Shown here: one piece after another, positions 47,317 through 57,027 of the stretch | How the letters are laid out: every line of letters starts with the position of its first letter | Numbering within the stretch: the stretch's first letter is position 1 | Assembly: GCF_025753855.1 (NCBI RefSeq) | Contig: NZ_JAOWPT010000003.1 | Coordinates: 310,001 to 374,000 of the forward strand | Reading direction: 5' to 3' | Source of the DNA: Mesorhizobium sp. ZC-5 | GTDB lineage: Bacteria > Pseudomonadota > Alphaproteobacteria > Rhizobiales > Rhizobiaceae | DNA length: 64,000 nucleotides | The notes under the pieces: generated by a model | What the model saw: only the letters and a program-made list of their open reading frames with translations | Told to the model about the DNA's origin: nothing | The model's database searches: none | Made by a program: the position numbers and the translations under genes

Positions 47317-48950
47317 TCGCGTCGATGACAATGCTCGAAGCCTCAACCCCCTTTCACATCCCGGAACAAGAGGGTGACTCTGAAAACAGGGTATTGCCGA
47401 GGATCCTGCTGAGGCAGGCCGAACAGCTCGGCAGCAGGAAATTCATCGAGGTGTGCGGGCGCTCCGCGAGTTTCGAGGAAATGCTGCATATTTCCAACCG
47501 GCTGGCGGGCGGCCTGCGCAAGCTCGGCGTGAACAAGTCCGATCGCGTGGCGATGCTGCTGCCCAATTGCTTCGAACTCGTCGCGATGTGGTTCGCGATC
47601 TCGAACCTCGGCGCGATCGAGGTGCCGAACAATCCCGGCCTGAAAGGAGATCTCCTCTGCCATAACCTCAACAATTGTGGAGCGGAGGTGCTTGTCGCGG
47701 ATGCAAATGCGCTTGCGGAGCTCGCGAAGGTCCAGGACAACCTGCCCAACCTTCGCACACTGATCCTCGTAGGGGCCGACCCGAAAGAGGCGCGGGCGGC
47801 TGGCATCAGGATCGGCCGGATCGTCGGTTTCGAGGAGTGCATGGCGCCGCGGCCGGATTTCGATCTGGCGGACATCCACTATTCCGACCCGATGGCGATC
47901 CTCTACACGTCCGGGACGACCGGTCCTGCCAAGGGCGTGTTGATGTCGCATCACCATTGCCATTCCTGGGCAAGGGCGATGGCGCTCAACCTGGGGTACA
48001 CGGCGCGCGACAGTTATTTTTCGGCCCTGCCGCTCTTTCACACCGACGCCCAGATGTTCGGCGTCTACCTGCCGCTGATCTACGGCACCCAGACAACGCT
48101 GGTCGACGGCTTCAGCGCATCAAGGTTCTGGGACCAGTTGCGGGCGAGCGGCGCTACGGCGACGAACCTGCTAGGCGCCATGGCCGTCATCCTCACGCGC
48201 GCGCCACCGTCGGAGAACGACGCCGAAAATCCCGTCAGGATATGCCAGTGCATTCCCATGGTTCCCGACAAGGAGGAATTCGAACGCCGTTTCGGTATGC
48301 AGCTCGTAACGGGATACGGACAGACAGAGACCGGCTTCGTGACCTTGGATACGGTCGGCGAGACGAGACCCGGTTCCTGCGGCCGTCCCCATCCGGACTG
48401 GGACGTGGCGATCGTGGATGAAAGGGACCAGCCTCTCCCGCCCGGCGCCGTGGGCGAGATCGTGTCGCGTCCAAATAGAAGCTGGAGCATGTTTTCCGGC
48501 TACTACCGCGCCGATGCAAAGACGGTGAAGACGCTCAGGAACCTTTGGTACCATTCCGGCGACGCCGGCTTCATGGATGAAGATGGCTGGCTGTATTTCA
48601 AGCATCGGCTGAACGAAGCAATCCGGCGCCGGGGCGAGAACATTTCCGCCTTCGAGGTGGAAACCGTCGCCGAGAAACATCCCGACATCGTTGAAAGCGC
48701 CGCATTCGGCGTTCCATCGGAGTTCACCGAAGAAGACATCATGGTCGTCGCCATGCGCAGGGCCGGGTCGTCGATAGGGCCAGCGGACCTGATCGATCAT
48801 TTCAGGCAGTGCGCACCTCGCCACATGGTGCCGCGCTACATCGAGATCACCGATGCGCCGCTCCCAAGAACTCCAACAGAAAAAGTCGCCAGAAACGCCT
48901 TGAGGCAAAGAGGCGTAAGCGAAGCCACCTTTGACCGGGGGCAGCGCTAG
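47313..48950 (+). CDS. acyl-CoA ligase (AMP-forming)
   Basis: An ANL-superfamily ligase of 545 residues that activates a carboxylic acid with ATP and CoA. Visible motifs are the P-loop YTSGTTGPAKGVLMS, the GYGQTETGFV adenine site, YHSGDAGFMDEDGWLYF, and a C-terminal Lys in PRTPTEKVARN. In the operon its most likely job is to make the CoA ester used by the mutase, as the ligase beside 2-hydroxyisobutyryl-CoA mutase does. It starts at a TTG overlapping the hydratase stop, or at ATG 47325. The sequence resembles the carnitine/crotonobetaine ligase branch. Confidence 0.88.
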   Translation: MIASMTMLEASTPFHIPEQEGDSENRVLPRILLRQAEQLGSRKFIEVCGRSASFEEMLHISNRLAGGLRKLGVNKSDRVAMLLPNCFELVAMWFAISNLGAIEVPNNPGLKGDLLCHNLNNCGAEVLVADANALAELAKVQDNLPNLRTLILVGADPKEARAAGIRIGRIVGFEECMAPRPDFDLADIHYSDPMAILYTSGTTGPAKGVLMSHHHCHSWARAMALNLGYTARDSYFSALPLFHTDAQMFGVYLPLIYGTQTTLVDGFSASRFWDQLRASGATATNLLGAMAVILTRAPPSENDAENPVRICQCIPMVPDKEEFERRFGMQLVTGYGQTETGFVTLDTVGETRPGSCGRPHPDWDVAIVDERDQPLPPGAVGEIVSRPNRSWSMFSGYYRADAKTVKTLRNLWYHSGDAGFMDEDGWLYFKHRLNEAIRRRGENISAFEVETVAEKHPDIVESAAFGVPSEFTEEDIMVVAMRRAGSSIGPADLIDHFRQCAPRHMVPRYIEITDAPLPRTPTEKVARNALRQRGVSEATFDRGQR

Positions 48951-49006
48951 CGACAGGCCGTGCCGTCCCAACAGTAACCCGTACCCAAATAAGGAGAGTT
49001 TCCGAG

Positions 49007-50602
49007 ATGAAGTCCCTGCTCCTCTTGCGTGCCGCCATCCTCGCGTCCTCCGTCCTCATGGCAGGACAGGCGTCGGCCAAGACCCTGGTCTACTGCTCGG
49101 AGGCCAGCCCCGAAGTCTTCACGCCGATGCTGAGCACGTCCGATTCCACCATGGACGCAGCCGCCAAGACGATCTTCAACCGGCTGGTCGAGTTCAAGCC
49201 GGGCTCCACCGAGGTCGGGCCCGCGCTGGCGGAAAGCTGGGACGTGTCGCCGGACGGCAAGGTCTACACCTTTCACCTGCGCCACGGCGTCAAGTTTCAT
49301 ACCAGCGCCCATTTCACCCCGACGCGGGAATTCAACGCGGACGACGTTCTCCACACCTTCAACCGCCAGTGGGACGCGAACAATCCCTACCACAAGCTCG
49401 GCAGCGGTTCCTACGAGATGTTCGCCGCGCTCGGCCTCGGCTCGATGATCGACAAGATCGAGAAGGTGGACGACCACACCGTGCGCTTCACCTTGAAGGC
49501 CGCCAACGTGACATTCCTGTCCGGCATCGCGCTCGACTACATGTCGATCATGTCGCTGGAGCAGACCGAACAGATGGTCGCCGCGGGCACGCCGCAGCTG
49601 ATCGACAGCGAGCCGGTCGGCACAGGTCCCTTCGTGCTCCAGGCATATATGATGGACAGCCAGATCCGCTACACGGCCAACAAGGACTATTGGGGCGGTG
49701 CGCCAAAGATCGACACGCTCGTCTTCGCCATCACGCCCGAGCCGATGATCAGGGTCGAACGGATCAAAGCCAACGAATGCCAGGTCGCCGCGCTGCCGCC
49801 GCCATCCGCCGTGGAAGACCTGAAAAGTCATCCCGACATCAACGTCCTCCAGCTCGAGGGGCAAAACATCGGCTTCCTCGGCTTCAACGTGGAGCACAAG
49901 CCGCTGGATGACGTGAGGGTGCGCGTCGCCCTTGCCAAGGCGATCAACCGGCAGGCGATCGTCGAAGCCGTCTACCAGGGCGCCGGGAGGCTGGCGGGCA
50001 GCGTGGTGCCTCCGACGCAGCTCGGCGCGGTCAAAGATGCCGGCATCGACTACGATCCGGAGGGGGCGAAGAAGCTGCTGGCGGAAGCCGGCCATGCCGA
50101 CGACCTGTCGCTCAAGCTGTGGGCGATGCCAGTCTCGCGACCCTACAATCCGAACGCACGCCGCATGGCGGAGCTTATCCAGTCCGACTGGGCGGCGATC
50201 GGCGTAAAATCCGAGACCGTTGTCTATGAATGGGCCGAATATCTCCAGCGCACGGCCGCAGGCGAGCACGACGTCTTCCTGCTCGGCGGCAGCAGCGACA
50301 ATGGCGACCCCGACAACCTGCTCAGCTACATGCTGTCGTGCGAAGGCGTGGCCGGCGGCTCCAACCGCTCGCGATGGTGCGACCAGGACTTCGACAAGCT
50401 TCTGAAGGAAGGTCGCGAAACCTCCGATCCGGACAAGCGCGCGGAGATTTACCGCCAGGCCCAGGCGATCGTGAAGACCGAGGCGCCCGGCGCACCGATC
50501 GCGCATTCGGTCGTCTCGATCCCCGTGCGCAAGAACGTGCTGAACTATGTGCTCGATCCGCTTGCCCGTCAGAATTTCGCTCGCGTCGACATAGCCGAGT
50601 AG
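49007..50602 (+). CDS. peptide-type ABC substrate-binding protein
   Basis: A 531-residue periplasmic binding protein of the SBP_bac_5 (DppA/OppA) family. It has a signal peptide (MKSLLLLRAAILASSVLMAG, cleaved near QASA) and the family patterns PALAESWDVSPDGKVYTFHL and RVRVALAKAINRQAIVEAVY. AAGGAG precedes the ATG. No permease or ATPase genes are adjacent, so it must use a transporter encoded elsewhere. It lies 56 bases after the ligase gene on the same strand and probably belongs to the cluster, perhaps feeding it short peptides or amino acid derivatives. Confidence 0.92.
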   Translation: MKSLLLLRAAILASSVLMAGQASAKTLVYCSEASPEVFTPMLSTSDSTMDAAAKTIFNRLVEFKPGSTEVGPALAESWDVSPDGKVYTFHLRHGVKFHTSAHFTPTREFNADDVLHTFNRQWDANNPYHKLGSGSYEMFAALGLGSMIDKIEKVDDHTVRFTLKAANVTFLSGIALDYMSIMSLEQTEQMVAAGTPQLIDSEPVGTGPFVLQAYMMDSQIRYTANKDYWGGAPKIDTLVFAITPEPMIRVERIKANECQVAALPPPSAVEDLKSHPDINVLQLEGQNIGFLGFNVEHKPLDDVRVRVALAKAINRQAIVEAVYQGAGRLAGSVVPPTQLGAVKDAGIDYDPEGAKKLLAEAGHADDLSLKLWAMPVSRPYNPNARRMAELIQSDWAAIGVKSETVVYEWAEYLQRTAAGEHDVFLLGGSSDNGDPDNLLSYMLSCEGVAGGSNRSRWCDQDFDKLLKEGRETSDPDKRAEIYRQAQAIVKTEAPGAPIAHSVVSIPVRKNVLNYVLDPLARQNFARVDIAE

Positions 50603-50613
50603 GGGCCGCCGGG

Positions 50614-51723
50614 ATGACAAGCACAACAAATGCGATCAGCGGCTTGCTGGCGGACTATATCGACCAGGGCGCGGTGGGCGCATCGCTCACCTTCGCCTTG
50701 GCGGGAGCGCCGGCGGAAGCCATAACCGCCGGCCTGGCGGATCGGAGCGACGGCACCCCCGTCACGCCCGACAGGCTCTTCAAGATCGGGAGTTGCACCA
50801 AGACTTTCGTCGTCGCCGCTCTCGTCCGCCTCGCGCAGGACGGAACGATCGATCTCGGTGCACCCGTCTCGCACTGGTTTCCGGATCTGCCCGGAGCAGA
50901 AGGGATATCCGTCCGGCAACTGGTCAATCACCGCAACGGCCTGCCGGAGTTCGAATATTATATTCCGATGGACCCGAGCCGGGTGTGGAAACCCTTGGAG
51001 CTGGTCGACGTCGCCTTCAAGGCCGGCGGGCAGAAGCGTTCGGGCGGCCCCGCCGTCTACAACAACACCGGTTACGTGCTTGCCGGAATGCTGATCGAGG
51101 AGGTCACCGGCCAGCCGCTGGGCGGCTATGTCCGGCAGGTGGTCCTCGAACCGCTCGGGCTGCGCGACACGTGGTCTCCCGCCACCGAGGCATTTCCAGC
51201 CGGGCAGCTGGTGCGCGGCTACTTTCACCGCCCGCCGCCCGCTGCCGGCGCGCCCACCGACATCGCTTCGGGCGGAGAGATGTGGCGGATGGATGGAGTG
51301 CTGCCTTATTCCGACGCGTTGCAGGATTCGTCCGACGCCTTTCCCTATTCGGCGGCTTATGCCTGCGGCGACATGGTCTCGACGCCCAGCGATCTCGTTG
51401 CGTTCATGCGCAACCTGTTTGCAGGCGAGGTGATTTCGCCGCGCTGGTTCGAGGAGATGTTCGGCGCGCGGGCGCCGGCTTCCTTCCCCGGCACCCGCAT
51501 GCGCGAGACCGGCGCCGGCCTGTTTCAGAGCAGCTACGGCGACCGCGCGTTCTACGGGCACCAGGGCAGCATTCCGGGCTACGTCTGCGTCATACAACAC
51601 GACCCGGAAAGCGGGCTGACGATTGCCATGACCAGCAATGTCGGCTCCGGCAACCGCCTGTCCTTCCAGGCGAGCGGCCTCCACCCCGTCGTCGACAAGG
51701 CCATCCACGCGATCCTGGACTGA
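50614..51723 (+). CDS. cytoplasmic serine hydrolase of the class C beta-lactamase/D-aminopeptidase fold
   Basis: A 369-residue penicillin-recognition serine hydrolase. The three motifs are Ser-x-x-Lys in IGSCTKTFV, Tyr-x-Asn in AVYNNTGYV and His-x-Gly in YGHQGSIPG. No signal peptide is seen, so it acts in the cytoplasm, unlike beta-lactamases and cell-wall carboxypeptidases; D-aminopeptidases and esterases of this fold are cytoplasmic. It starts 11 bases after the binding protein gene, which suggests hydrolysis of the imported peptide or amide. A role in cutting peptides rich in dialkyl amino acids is a guess from context. Confidence 0.85.
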   Translation: MTSTTNAISGLLADYIDQGAVGASLTFALAGAPAEAITAGLADRSDGTPVTPDRLFKIGSCTKTFVVAALVRLAQDGTIDLGAPVSHWFPDLPGAEGISVRQLVNHRNGLPEFEYYIPMDPSRVWKPLELVDVAFKAGGQKRSGGPAVYNNTGYVLAGMLIEEVTGQPLGGYVRQVVLEPLGLRDTWSPATEAFPAGQLVRGYFHRPPPAAGAPTDIASGGEMWRMDGVLPYSDALQDSSDAFPYSAAYACGDMVSTPSDLVAFMRNLFAGEVISPRWFEEMFGARAPASFPGTRMRETGAGLFQSSYGDRAFYGHQGSIPGYVCVIQHDPESGLTIAMTSNVGSGNRLSFQASGLHPVVDKAIHAILD

Positions 51724-51845
51724 GAAGGCCCAGGGCTTCGGCAGGCAAGCTCACTAGGACCTGATCTCAACAGGTCGGCCTCGTGCGCCAAGGGTGGGCG
51801 TCGCACCAGGCATTAACCAAGGCCCGCAACAATGGGAGTCGTTAT

Positions 51846-52964
51846 ATGAAGAAGTCACTTTTTTCCGCGGTTGCCGTGACCGCGTTGCTTGCGTTCGGCG
51901 GCGGTGCATGGGCGGACATCCTGATCGGTGTTGCCGGCCCGATAACCGGTCCAAACGCCGCCTTCGGGGCTCAGTTCCAGAAGGGGGCTGAACAGGCGGC
52001 CGAGGACATCAATGCCGCTGGCGGCGTTCTCGGGCAGAAAATCAAGATCGAGATCGGAGACGACGTTTCCGACCCGAAACAGGGCATCTCCGTCGCCAAC
52101 AAGTTCGTCGCCGACGGTGTCAAATACGTGGTCGGCCACTTCAACTCCGGCGTCTCGATTCCGGCATCGGAAGTTTATGCCGAAAATGGCGTGCTCGAAA
52201 TGACGCCGGCGTCGACGAACCCGCAATTCACCGAACGCGGCATGTGGAATACCTTCCGAACCTGCGGTCGCGACGACCAGCAGGGCAAGGTTGCCGGCGA
52301 CTATCTGGTTGCGAACTTCAAGGACGCAAAGATCGCCGTCATCCATGACAAGACCCCTTATGGCGTGGGCCTTGCCGACGAGACGAAGAAGGTGCTTAAC
52401 GGCGCAGGTATCACCGAGGCCATGTACGAAGGCATCAATGTCGGTGACAAGGACTTCTCGGCGTTGATCGCAAAGATGAAGGCGGGCGGCGTTTCGCTGA
52501 TCTATTTCGGCGGCCTCCACACCGAGGCCGGTCTGATCATGCGCCAGTCGGCCGATCAGGGCCTGAAAGCGATCCTTTTCTCGGGCGACGGCATGGTATC
52601 GAACGAGTTGGCCTCCATTGCCGGCGACGCGGTGGTCGGCACCCTGAACACGTTCTCTCCTGACCCGCGCAAGAACCCGGCAGCCAAGGAACTCGTCGAG
52701 AAGTTCCGCGCGTCGGGCTTCGAGCCCGAAGCTTATACGCTCTACTCCTACGCAGCAGTTCAGGTGGTCGCGGCAGCCATCAACAAAGCCGGTTCCGCCG
52801 ACGATGCACAGAAGGTCGCGGAAACCATCAAGGCGGGCGGCCCCTGGAATACTGCGATCGGGGACATCAGCTACGACGCCAAGGGCGATATCACTCGCCC
52901 TGACTACGTCATCTATGAATGGAAGAAGGGCGAAGACGGAAAGCCAACGTATTTCGAAAAGTAA
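51846..52964 (+). CDS. branched-chain amino acid-type ABC substrate-binding protein
   Basis: A 372-residue periplasmic protein of the LivJ/LivK (Peripla_BP_6) family. The signal peptide is [20 protein letters not shown], cleaved near AWA. The mature part begins [20 protein letters not shown] and contains [27 protein letters not shown] and [14 protein letters not shown]. The Liv permease and ATPase genes are not nearby. It has its own 122-base upstream gap and a terminator, so it is probably monocistronic. Substrates of this family include Leu/Ile/Val, other amino acids and small carboxylates. Confidence 0.92.
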   Translation: MKKSLFSAVAVTALLAFGGGAWADILIGVAGPITGPNAAFGAQFQKGAEQAAEDINAAGGVLGQKIKIEIGDDVSDPKQGISVANKFVADGVKYVVGHFNSGVSIPASEVYAENGVLEMTPASTNPQFTERGMWNTFRTCGRDDQQGKVAGDYLVANFKDAKIAVIHDKTPYGVGLADETKKVLNGAGITEAMYEGINVGDKDFSALIAKMKAGGVSLIYFGGLHTEAGLIMRQSADQGLKAILFSGDGMVSNELASIAGDAVVGTLNTFSPDPRKNPAAKELVEKFRASGFEPEAYTLYSYAAVQVVAAAINKAGSADDAQKVAETIKAGGPWNTAIGDISYDAKGDITRPDYVIYEWKKGEDGKPTYFEK

Positions 52965-52982
52965 GACCGCATAAACAGTGAG

Positions 52983-53015
52983 GGATGCCCGGCGTCACAG
53001 TCGGGCATCCTTTCC
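52983..53015 (+). terminator. intrinsic terminator
   Basis: Perfect arms GGATGCCCG and CGGGCATCC with a 10-base loop, then TTTCC, 18 bases after the binding protein gene. Confidence 0.75.
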
Positions 53016-53114
53016 ACGTCCGCCAGCCTTTGGCTCCCTGCGGTCGTATCTGGCGTGATCGAGTAGGCGAGAAAGCCACTACAGAACCATCGACGATAAA
53101 GAACGCGGGCCATC

Positions 53115-53897
53115 TCAGGAATTGTTGACGACCGGTTGGGACATAAGCTGCTCTGCCAGTATCCGTTTTTCGATCAAATGGACGATGTCCGTCTCGGCAG
53201 TTCCATCGGCCAGATAATTCTGGAAGCCGCCATAGTGGTCTTCCATGTGACGCAGGAAGGTCAGCATCGCCGCAGGCTCGCTGGAAAGAAGCCGGCTCGA
53301 CACAAACTCATCGAGACCTCGCGCCATGGCATGCGTCTTGAGCTTCTCCATCAGTGTGCCGGCAATGCTCGCCGTCAACGCGTAGTCGGCCGCAATCTTC
53401 TCACTGTCGACGCCGGCCAGTGACAGGAGCATCGCGGCGACGATGCCGGTGCGATCCTTGCCCGCCGTGCAGTTGAAAAGCACCACGCCTGTCCCTGCCG
53501 TGGCGATGGTGGCTGCCACTCTTGCGATTGCCGGCCGGCAACGGTCGGCTGCGTCGACATAGCGGGAGGAGAGGTCGAACGAATCCTTTTCGAGCATCAT
53601 GGCGTCGACGGGAGCGAGATCATCAAACAACGGGATGTGGTGATAGCGCACCGTCTCATGGCCGGCGAAGGCACTGGGTTGGCGCGCGATCTCTGCGTCG
53701 CTGCGCAGGTCGATGACGGTGCGCAGGCCGAGCGTCAGCAACGCCTCCACGTCGTCGGCGGTGAGATCGTGCAGAGCATCGGCCCGAAGGAAGGATCGCC
53801 AGCGGGTCGTGCCCCCCGTAACTGTGGCATAGCCGCCAAGGTCGCGGACGTTGTGGGCGCCGGTCAGGCGGATGTGGCGCTCGTACGGGGAAGTCAT
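53115..53897 (-). CDS. tyrosine/phosphoinositide-type phosphatase
   Basis: A 260-residue phosphatase of the Y_phosphatase3 type. The active site Cys-x5-Arg is FNCTAGKDRTGI, with the early GAHNVRDLGGYATVTGG motif and RTVIDLRSDAEI. Relatives such as Listeria LipA and mycobacterial MptpB act on phosphotyrosine and on phosphoinositides or inositol phosphates. It is the last gene of the importer operon and overlaps the permease gene (ATGA), which suggests that it removes phosphate from the imported compound rather than acting in signalling. No signal peptide, so cytoplasmic. Confidence 0.88.
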   Translation of the reverse strand: MTSPYERHIRLTGAHNVRDLGGYATVTGGTTRWRSFLRADALHDLTADDVEALLTLGLRTVIDLRSDAEIARQPSAFAGHETVRYHHIPLFDDLAPVDAMMLEKDSFDLSSRYVDAADRCRPAIARVAATIATAGTGVVLFNCTAGKDRTGIVAAMLLSLAGVDSEKIAADYALTASIAGTLMEKLKTHAMARGLDEFVSSRLLSSEPAAMLTFLRHMEDHYGGFQNYLADGTAETDIVHLIEKRILAEQLMSQPVVNNS

Positions 53898-54715
53898 CAG
53901 CGGATACCGGATTTCATGAAGGAGTCGACGACCTGTCTTTGCAGGACAAGATAGATGAGAAGGATCGGCAGCGAGGCCAGCGTTGCGGCAGCCATGAGGA
54001 GGCCCCAGTCGTTGCCCTCCTGCGTCATGAAGAACTGCAGCCCGATCTGGACCACGGAGTTCTCGATCTTGCGGATGAGCAGCAGCGGCCAGAAATAGTC
54101 GTTCCAGGCCGAGATGAAGCAGAGGATCGAGATCGACGCGATCGGCGCGCGCAGGTTTGGGATAACCACCTCGATCAAAGTACGGAAGCTGCCGGCTCCA
54201 TCCATGCGCGCGGCCTCCATCACTTCGCGCGGAAATCCGCGCATCGCATTGTAGAGGACGATCACCGCAAACGCCGCCGCCGCATTCGGGATGACAAGCC
54301 CTGTGATGCTGTCGAGCAGCCCGAGCCTAGTGGCGAGCACATAGTTCGGGATCATCACCACCTGGAACGGCACCAGCCAGGAAAGCGCGATGAGCGAATG
54401 GGCGAGCCGACCACCAGGAAAGCGCCACCGCACCAGCGCCCATGCCGCGAGCAGGCCGGTGGCGATCTGCGCGACGGTGGTGGCGGCGGCCATCTTGAAA
54501 GTGTTCCAGAGGATCGCGAAGATCGGCATCGCCGTCATCACGTCACGATAGTTGTCGAGCGTCGGTGCCGCGGGCCAAAGGCTGGTGGAGAAGATCTCGT
54601 TCTGCGGGCGAAACGACGTCTGGAACATCCAGTAGACCGGGAAGATGGCGAGAACCGACAGGCCGATCATCACAGCGTGGGCACCGGCGCGCCCGATGCG
54701 CGCATTATTCGTCAT
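53897..54715 (-). CDS. ABC sugar/glycerol-phosphate-type permease (UgpE/MalG-like)
   Basis: A 272-residue inner-membrane permease with six membrane segments and the EAA loop that contacts the ATPase (EVMEAARMDGAGSFRTLIEV). It carries the C-terminal QGL/GA-type end of carbohydrate CUT1 permeases. It overlaps the partner permease gene by 11 bases and the phosphatase gene by 1 to 4 bases. Together with the binding protein, partner permease and ATPase it makes a complete importer. Confidence 0.93.
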   Translation of the reverse strand: MTNNARIGRAGAHAVMIGLSVLAIFPVYWMFQTSFRPQNEIFSTSLWPAAPTLDNYRDVMTAMPIFAILWNTFKMAAATTVAQIATGLLAAWALVRWRFPGGRLAHSLIALSWLVPFQVVMIPNYVLATRLGLLDSITGLVIPNAAAAFAVIVLYNAMRGFPREVMEAARMDGAGSFRTLIEVVIPNLRAPIASISILCFISAWNDYFWPLLLIRKIENSVVQIGLQFFMTQEGNDWGLLMAAATLASLPILLIYLVLQRQVVDSFMKSGIR

Positions 54716-55640
54716 AGACGGCGAGCCTCTTCATCAGCGCCAGACAGGCGATCGCAATGAGCCCGAAGACGGCAAACACCAGCACGCCGGCAGCGGTGCT
54801 CCAGCCGGCCGCCATGGTCTTGAAGCCATATTCCCACATCACGAAATAGACATTGGAGGTGGAGCGCAGCGGTCCGCCGCCGGTCAACGCGTTGATGTAG
54901 ACGAAGCTCCATTGGGCGCCGAACAGGATCGTCATCATGGTCAGAAGCAAAATCGTGGGCGAAAGCAAGGGGAGGCGGATGTCGCGGACGATCTGCCAGG
55001 GGCTTGCGCCATCCATGCGTGCCGCCTCGATGTAGCTGGGATTGATGGCGCTGTCGGCTGCCGCAAACAGCAGTGTCGAGAAGCCGAGCAGTTTCCAGCC
55101 CGTGATCCAGACCAGCGTCCACAATGCCACGTCGGGGTCACGCAGGAAACCGACCGTGCCGATACCCATCCCGTCGAGCCAGGCGTTCACAAGGCCGTGG
55201 TCCTCGTTGAGGAGCCAGCGCCAGACGATAGCCGCCACAATGGGCGCGACGATCATCGGCACGAAGATCAGCGCGCGGTAGAGATTGCGCAGCGGGCCGC
55301 GCAGCCGGGCAGTGAGCAGGGCGACCACAAGCGGCAGGCCGACCGACAGCGGCAGCAGGCCGATCGTGTAGAGAACCGTGTTGATCGCGGCCTGCTGCAT
55401 GTCCGGCAGCGTTAGAAGGTTGATGTAATTGTCGAGCCCGACATAACGCGGCTGCGACCGCGGCAGCATGTTCCACTGGTAGAAGGACAGCTCGAAAGCC
55501 TGCAGCAGCGGCACATAGGTCCATATGACGAGAACCGCGAGCGCCGGCGCGAGATAGAGCCATGGCTCGGCAACGCGGAGCCTGACCCGTGGCAGGCTTC
55601 GAGCGGAAATGGAGCTGGCGGAGAGGGCTGCGTCGGTCAT
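54705..55640 (-). CDS. ABC sugar/glycerol-phosphate-type permease (UgpA/MalF-like)
   Basis: A 311-residue permease of the CUT1 family with six membrane segments, the first in PWLYLAPALAVLVIWTYVPL, and the EAA loop YIEAARMDGASPWQIVRDI. I use ATG 55640 (MTDAALSAS) rather than the longer frame, since the extension overlaps the spacer to the binding protein gene. The phrase FELSFYQWNMLP near the start is the family's periplasmic loop. It pairs with the downstream permease. Confidence 0.93.
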   Translation of the reverse strand: MTDAALSASSISARSLPRVRLRVAEPWLYLAPALAVLVIWTYVPLLQAFELSFYQWNMLPRSQPRYVGLDNYINLLTLPDMQQAAINTVLYTIGLLPLSVGLPLVVALLTARLRGPLRNLYRALIFVPMIVAPIVAAIVWRWLLNEDHGLVNAWLDGMGIGTVGFLRDPDVALWTLVWITGWKLLGFSTLLFAAADSAINPSYIEAARMDGASPWQIVRDIRLPLLSPTILLLTMMTILFGAQWSFVYINALTGGGPLRSTSNVYFVMWEYGFKTMAAGWSTAAGVLVFAVFGLIAIACLALMKRLAVYDE

Positions 55641-55695
55641 TGCAATCAGCAAGGTTGGTGCCGGGACATGCTGCCCCGGCACGGGCCTCGGACGA

Positions 55696-56997
55696 TCAGT
55701 TGGTGGTCATCAGCGGCTGCGCCTGCTGCTGGGCGGCACGCAGCACCTCGCGCGGGTCGCCGCTGCCGAACACGGCCTCGGTAACTGCGTCCTTCATCAT
55801 GTTCTCGACCTGGCGGTAGTTGGGTCCGCCGAAGGCGACGTTGGGCGTCAATCGGCCAAGCTGCTCCAGATTGGCGCGGTACTTCGGGTTGGCCTCGATC
55901 CAGCCCTTGAGGTAGCGCTCGTCGTCGACGATGCCCGGACGCAACGGCAGATAGCCGATCTTGCTGGTAATCACCGTGTAGGCCTCGTCGGAGGTCAGGA
56001 ACTTCATCAGTTCCCAGGCCGCGCGCTGCTTCACCGGATCCTGCGAGAACATGAAGACCGCCGATCCCGAATTGGTCGGCGCCGTTGGTTTTTCGCCGAA
56101 GGCCGGCATCGGGGAAAGGCCGAGCTCGAAATTACCCGCCGCCGCGGTTTCAAGCCTGCTGAGCACGGCGGTGGTGTAGAGGAGCATGCCGAGATTACCG
56201 GACTGGAACGTGTCGACGGGTGCGGCGGCGTCGATGCGTGCGTGAGCGCCGGAATCGACCAGGTCGCGCAGCATGGCCACGGCATCGGCCTGGTTCTTCT
56301 CGGCGAAGGTGAGCGTGTCGCCCTCGCGGACCTTGCCGCCGTTGGACATCACGATCGACTGGTAGACGAAGGTGCCGTCGGCCGGGCCGTAGGCGCCGGG
56401 GAAGAACCCGTGCTTGCCGGTCTTCTCGGCAATCGCCTTGCCTGCGGCCTTGACCTCTTCCCACGTGCGCGGCGGCTGGTCCGGATCGAGGCCGGCCTGC
56501 TGGAAAAGGTTGCGATTGATGAACATGATCGGGGTCGAGAAGACGTAGGCCAGGCCGTAGGTCTTGCCGTCGACTTCGCCAAGCGCGAGGCCGGAAGGAA
56601 TGAAACCTTCGGCATGGGCGGCCAGTTCCCCGCCGGCGATATCCTCAAGCGGTTGAGCGCCGAGCTGCTCGGCCGCATAGATCAGGTCGCGGAAGACAAG
56701 CTGCGCGACGTCGACCTCCTGACCGGCGACCATATCGGCCTGAACGCGGCTCAGCACCTCGTTCGACGGGACGCCGATCGGCTCGACCTTGATCATCGGA
56801 TTGGCCTTCTCGAAGGCGGCGATGAGTTCGAGCGTCGCGTCGCGACCGAGGCCGGCGCTGGCGAGATTGTAGTTGTAGAACGAGATGGTCACGGGCTCGG
56901 TGACGCTGTCTGCCATCTGCGCGCGGACGATGCCGATGTTGCCGGCCACGAACAGGCAGGTCGAGACGGCGAGCGCGACGAATTGTCTGCGGATCAT
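55696..56997 (-). CDS. ABC substrate-binding protein (UgpB-like, SBP_bac_1)
   Basis: A 433-residue periplasmic binding protein with signal peptide MIRRQFVALAVSTCLFVAGN. The mature part matches the extracellular solute-binding family 1 that includes UgpB for glycerol-3-phosphate and glycerophosphodiesters (AFEKANPMIKVEPIGVPSNE, YVFSTPIMFINRNLFQQAGL, AAWELMKFLTSDEAY). It lies between the phosphodiesterase gene (30 bases upstream) and the permease genes. The ligand is inferred from context only; a sugar is the main alternative. Confidence 0.9.
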   Translation of the reverse strand: MIRRQFVALAVSTCLFVAGNIGIVRAQMADSVTEPVTISFYNYNLASAGLGRDATLELIAAFEKANPMIKVEPIGVPSNEVLSRVQADMVAGQEVDVAQLVFRDLIYAAEQLGAQPLEDIAGGELAAHAEGFIPSGLALGEVDGKTYGLAYVFSTPIMFINRNLFQQAGLDPDQPPRTWEEVKAAGKAIAEKTGKHGFFPGAYGPADGTFVYQSIVMSNGGKVREGDTLTFAEKNQADAVAMLRDLVDSGAHARIDAAAPVDTFQSGNLGMLLYTTAVLSRLETAAAGNFELGLSPMPAFGEKPTAPTNSGSAVFMFSQDPVKQRAAWELMKFLTSDEAYTVITSKIGYLPLRPGIVDDERYLKGWIEANPKYRANLEQLGRLTPNVAFGGPNYRQVENMMKDAVTEAVFGSGDPREVLRAAQQQAQPLMTTN

Positions 56998-57027
56998 GGG
57001 AAAGTGTCCTCTCAGGAGTGGATGGGC

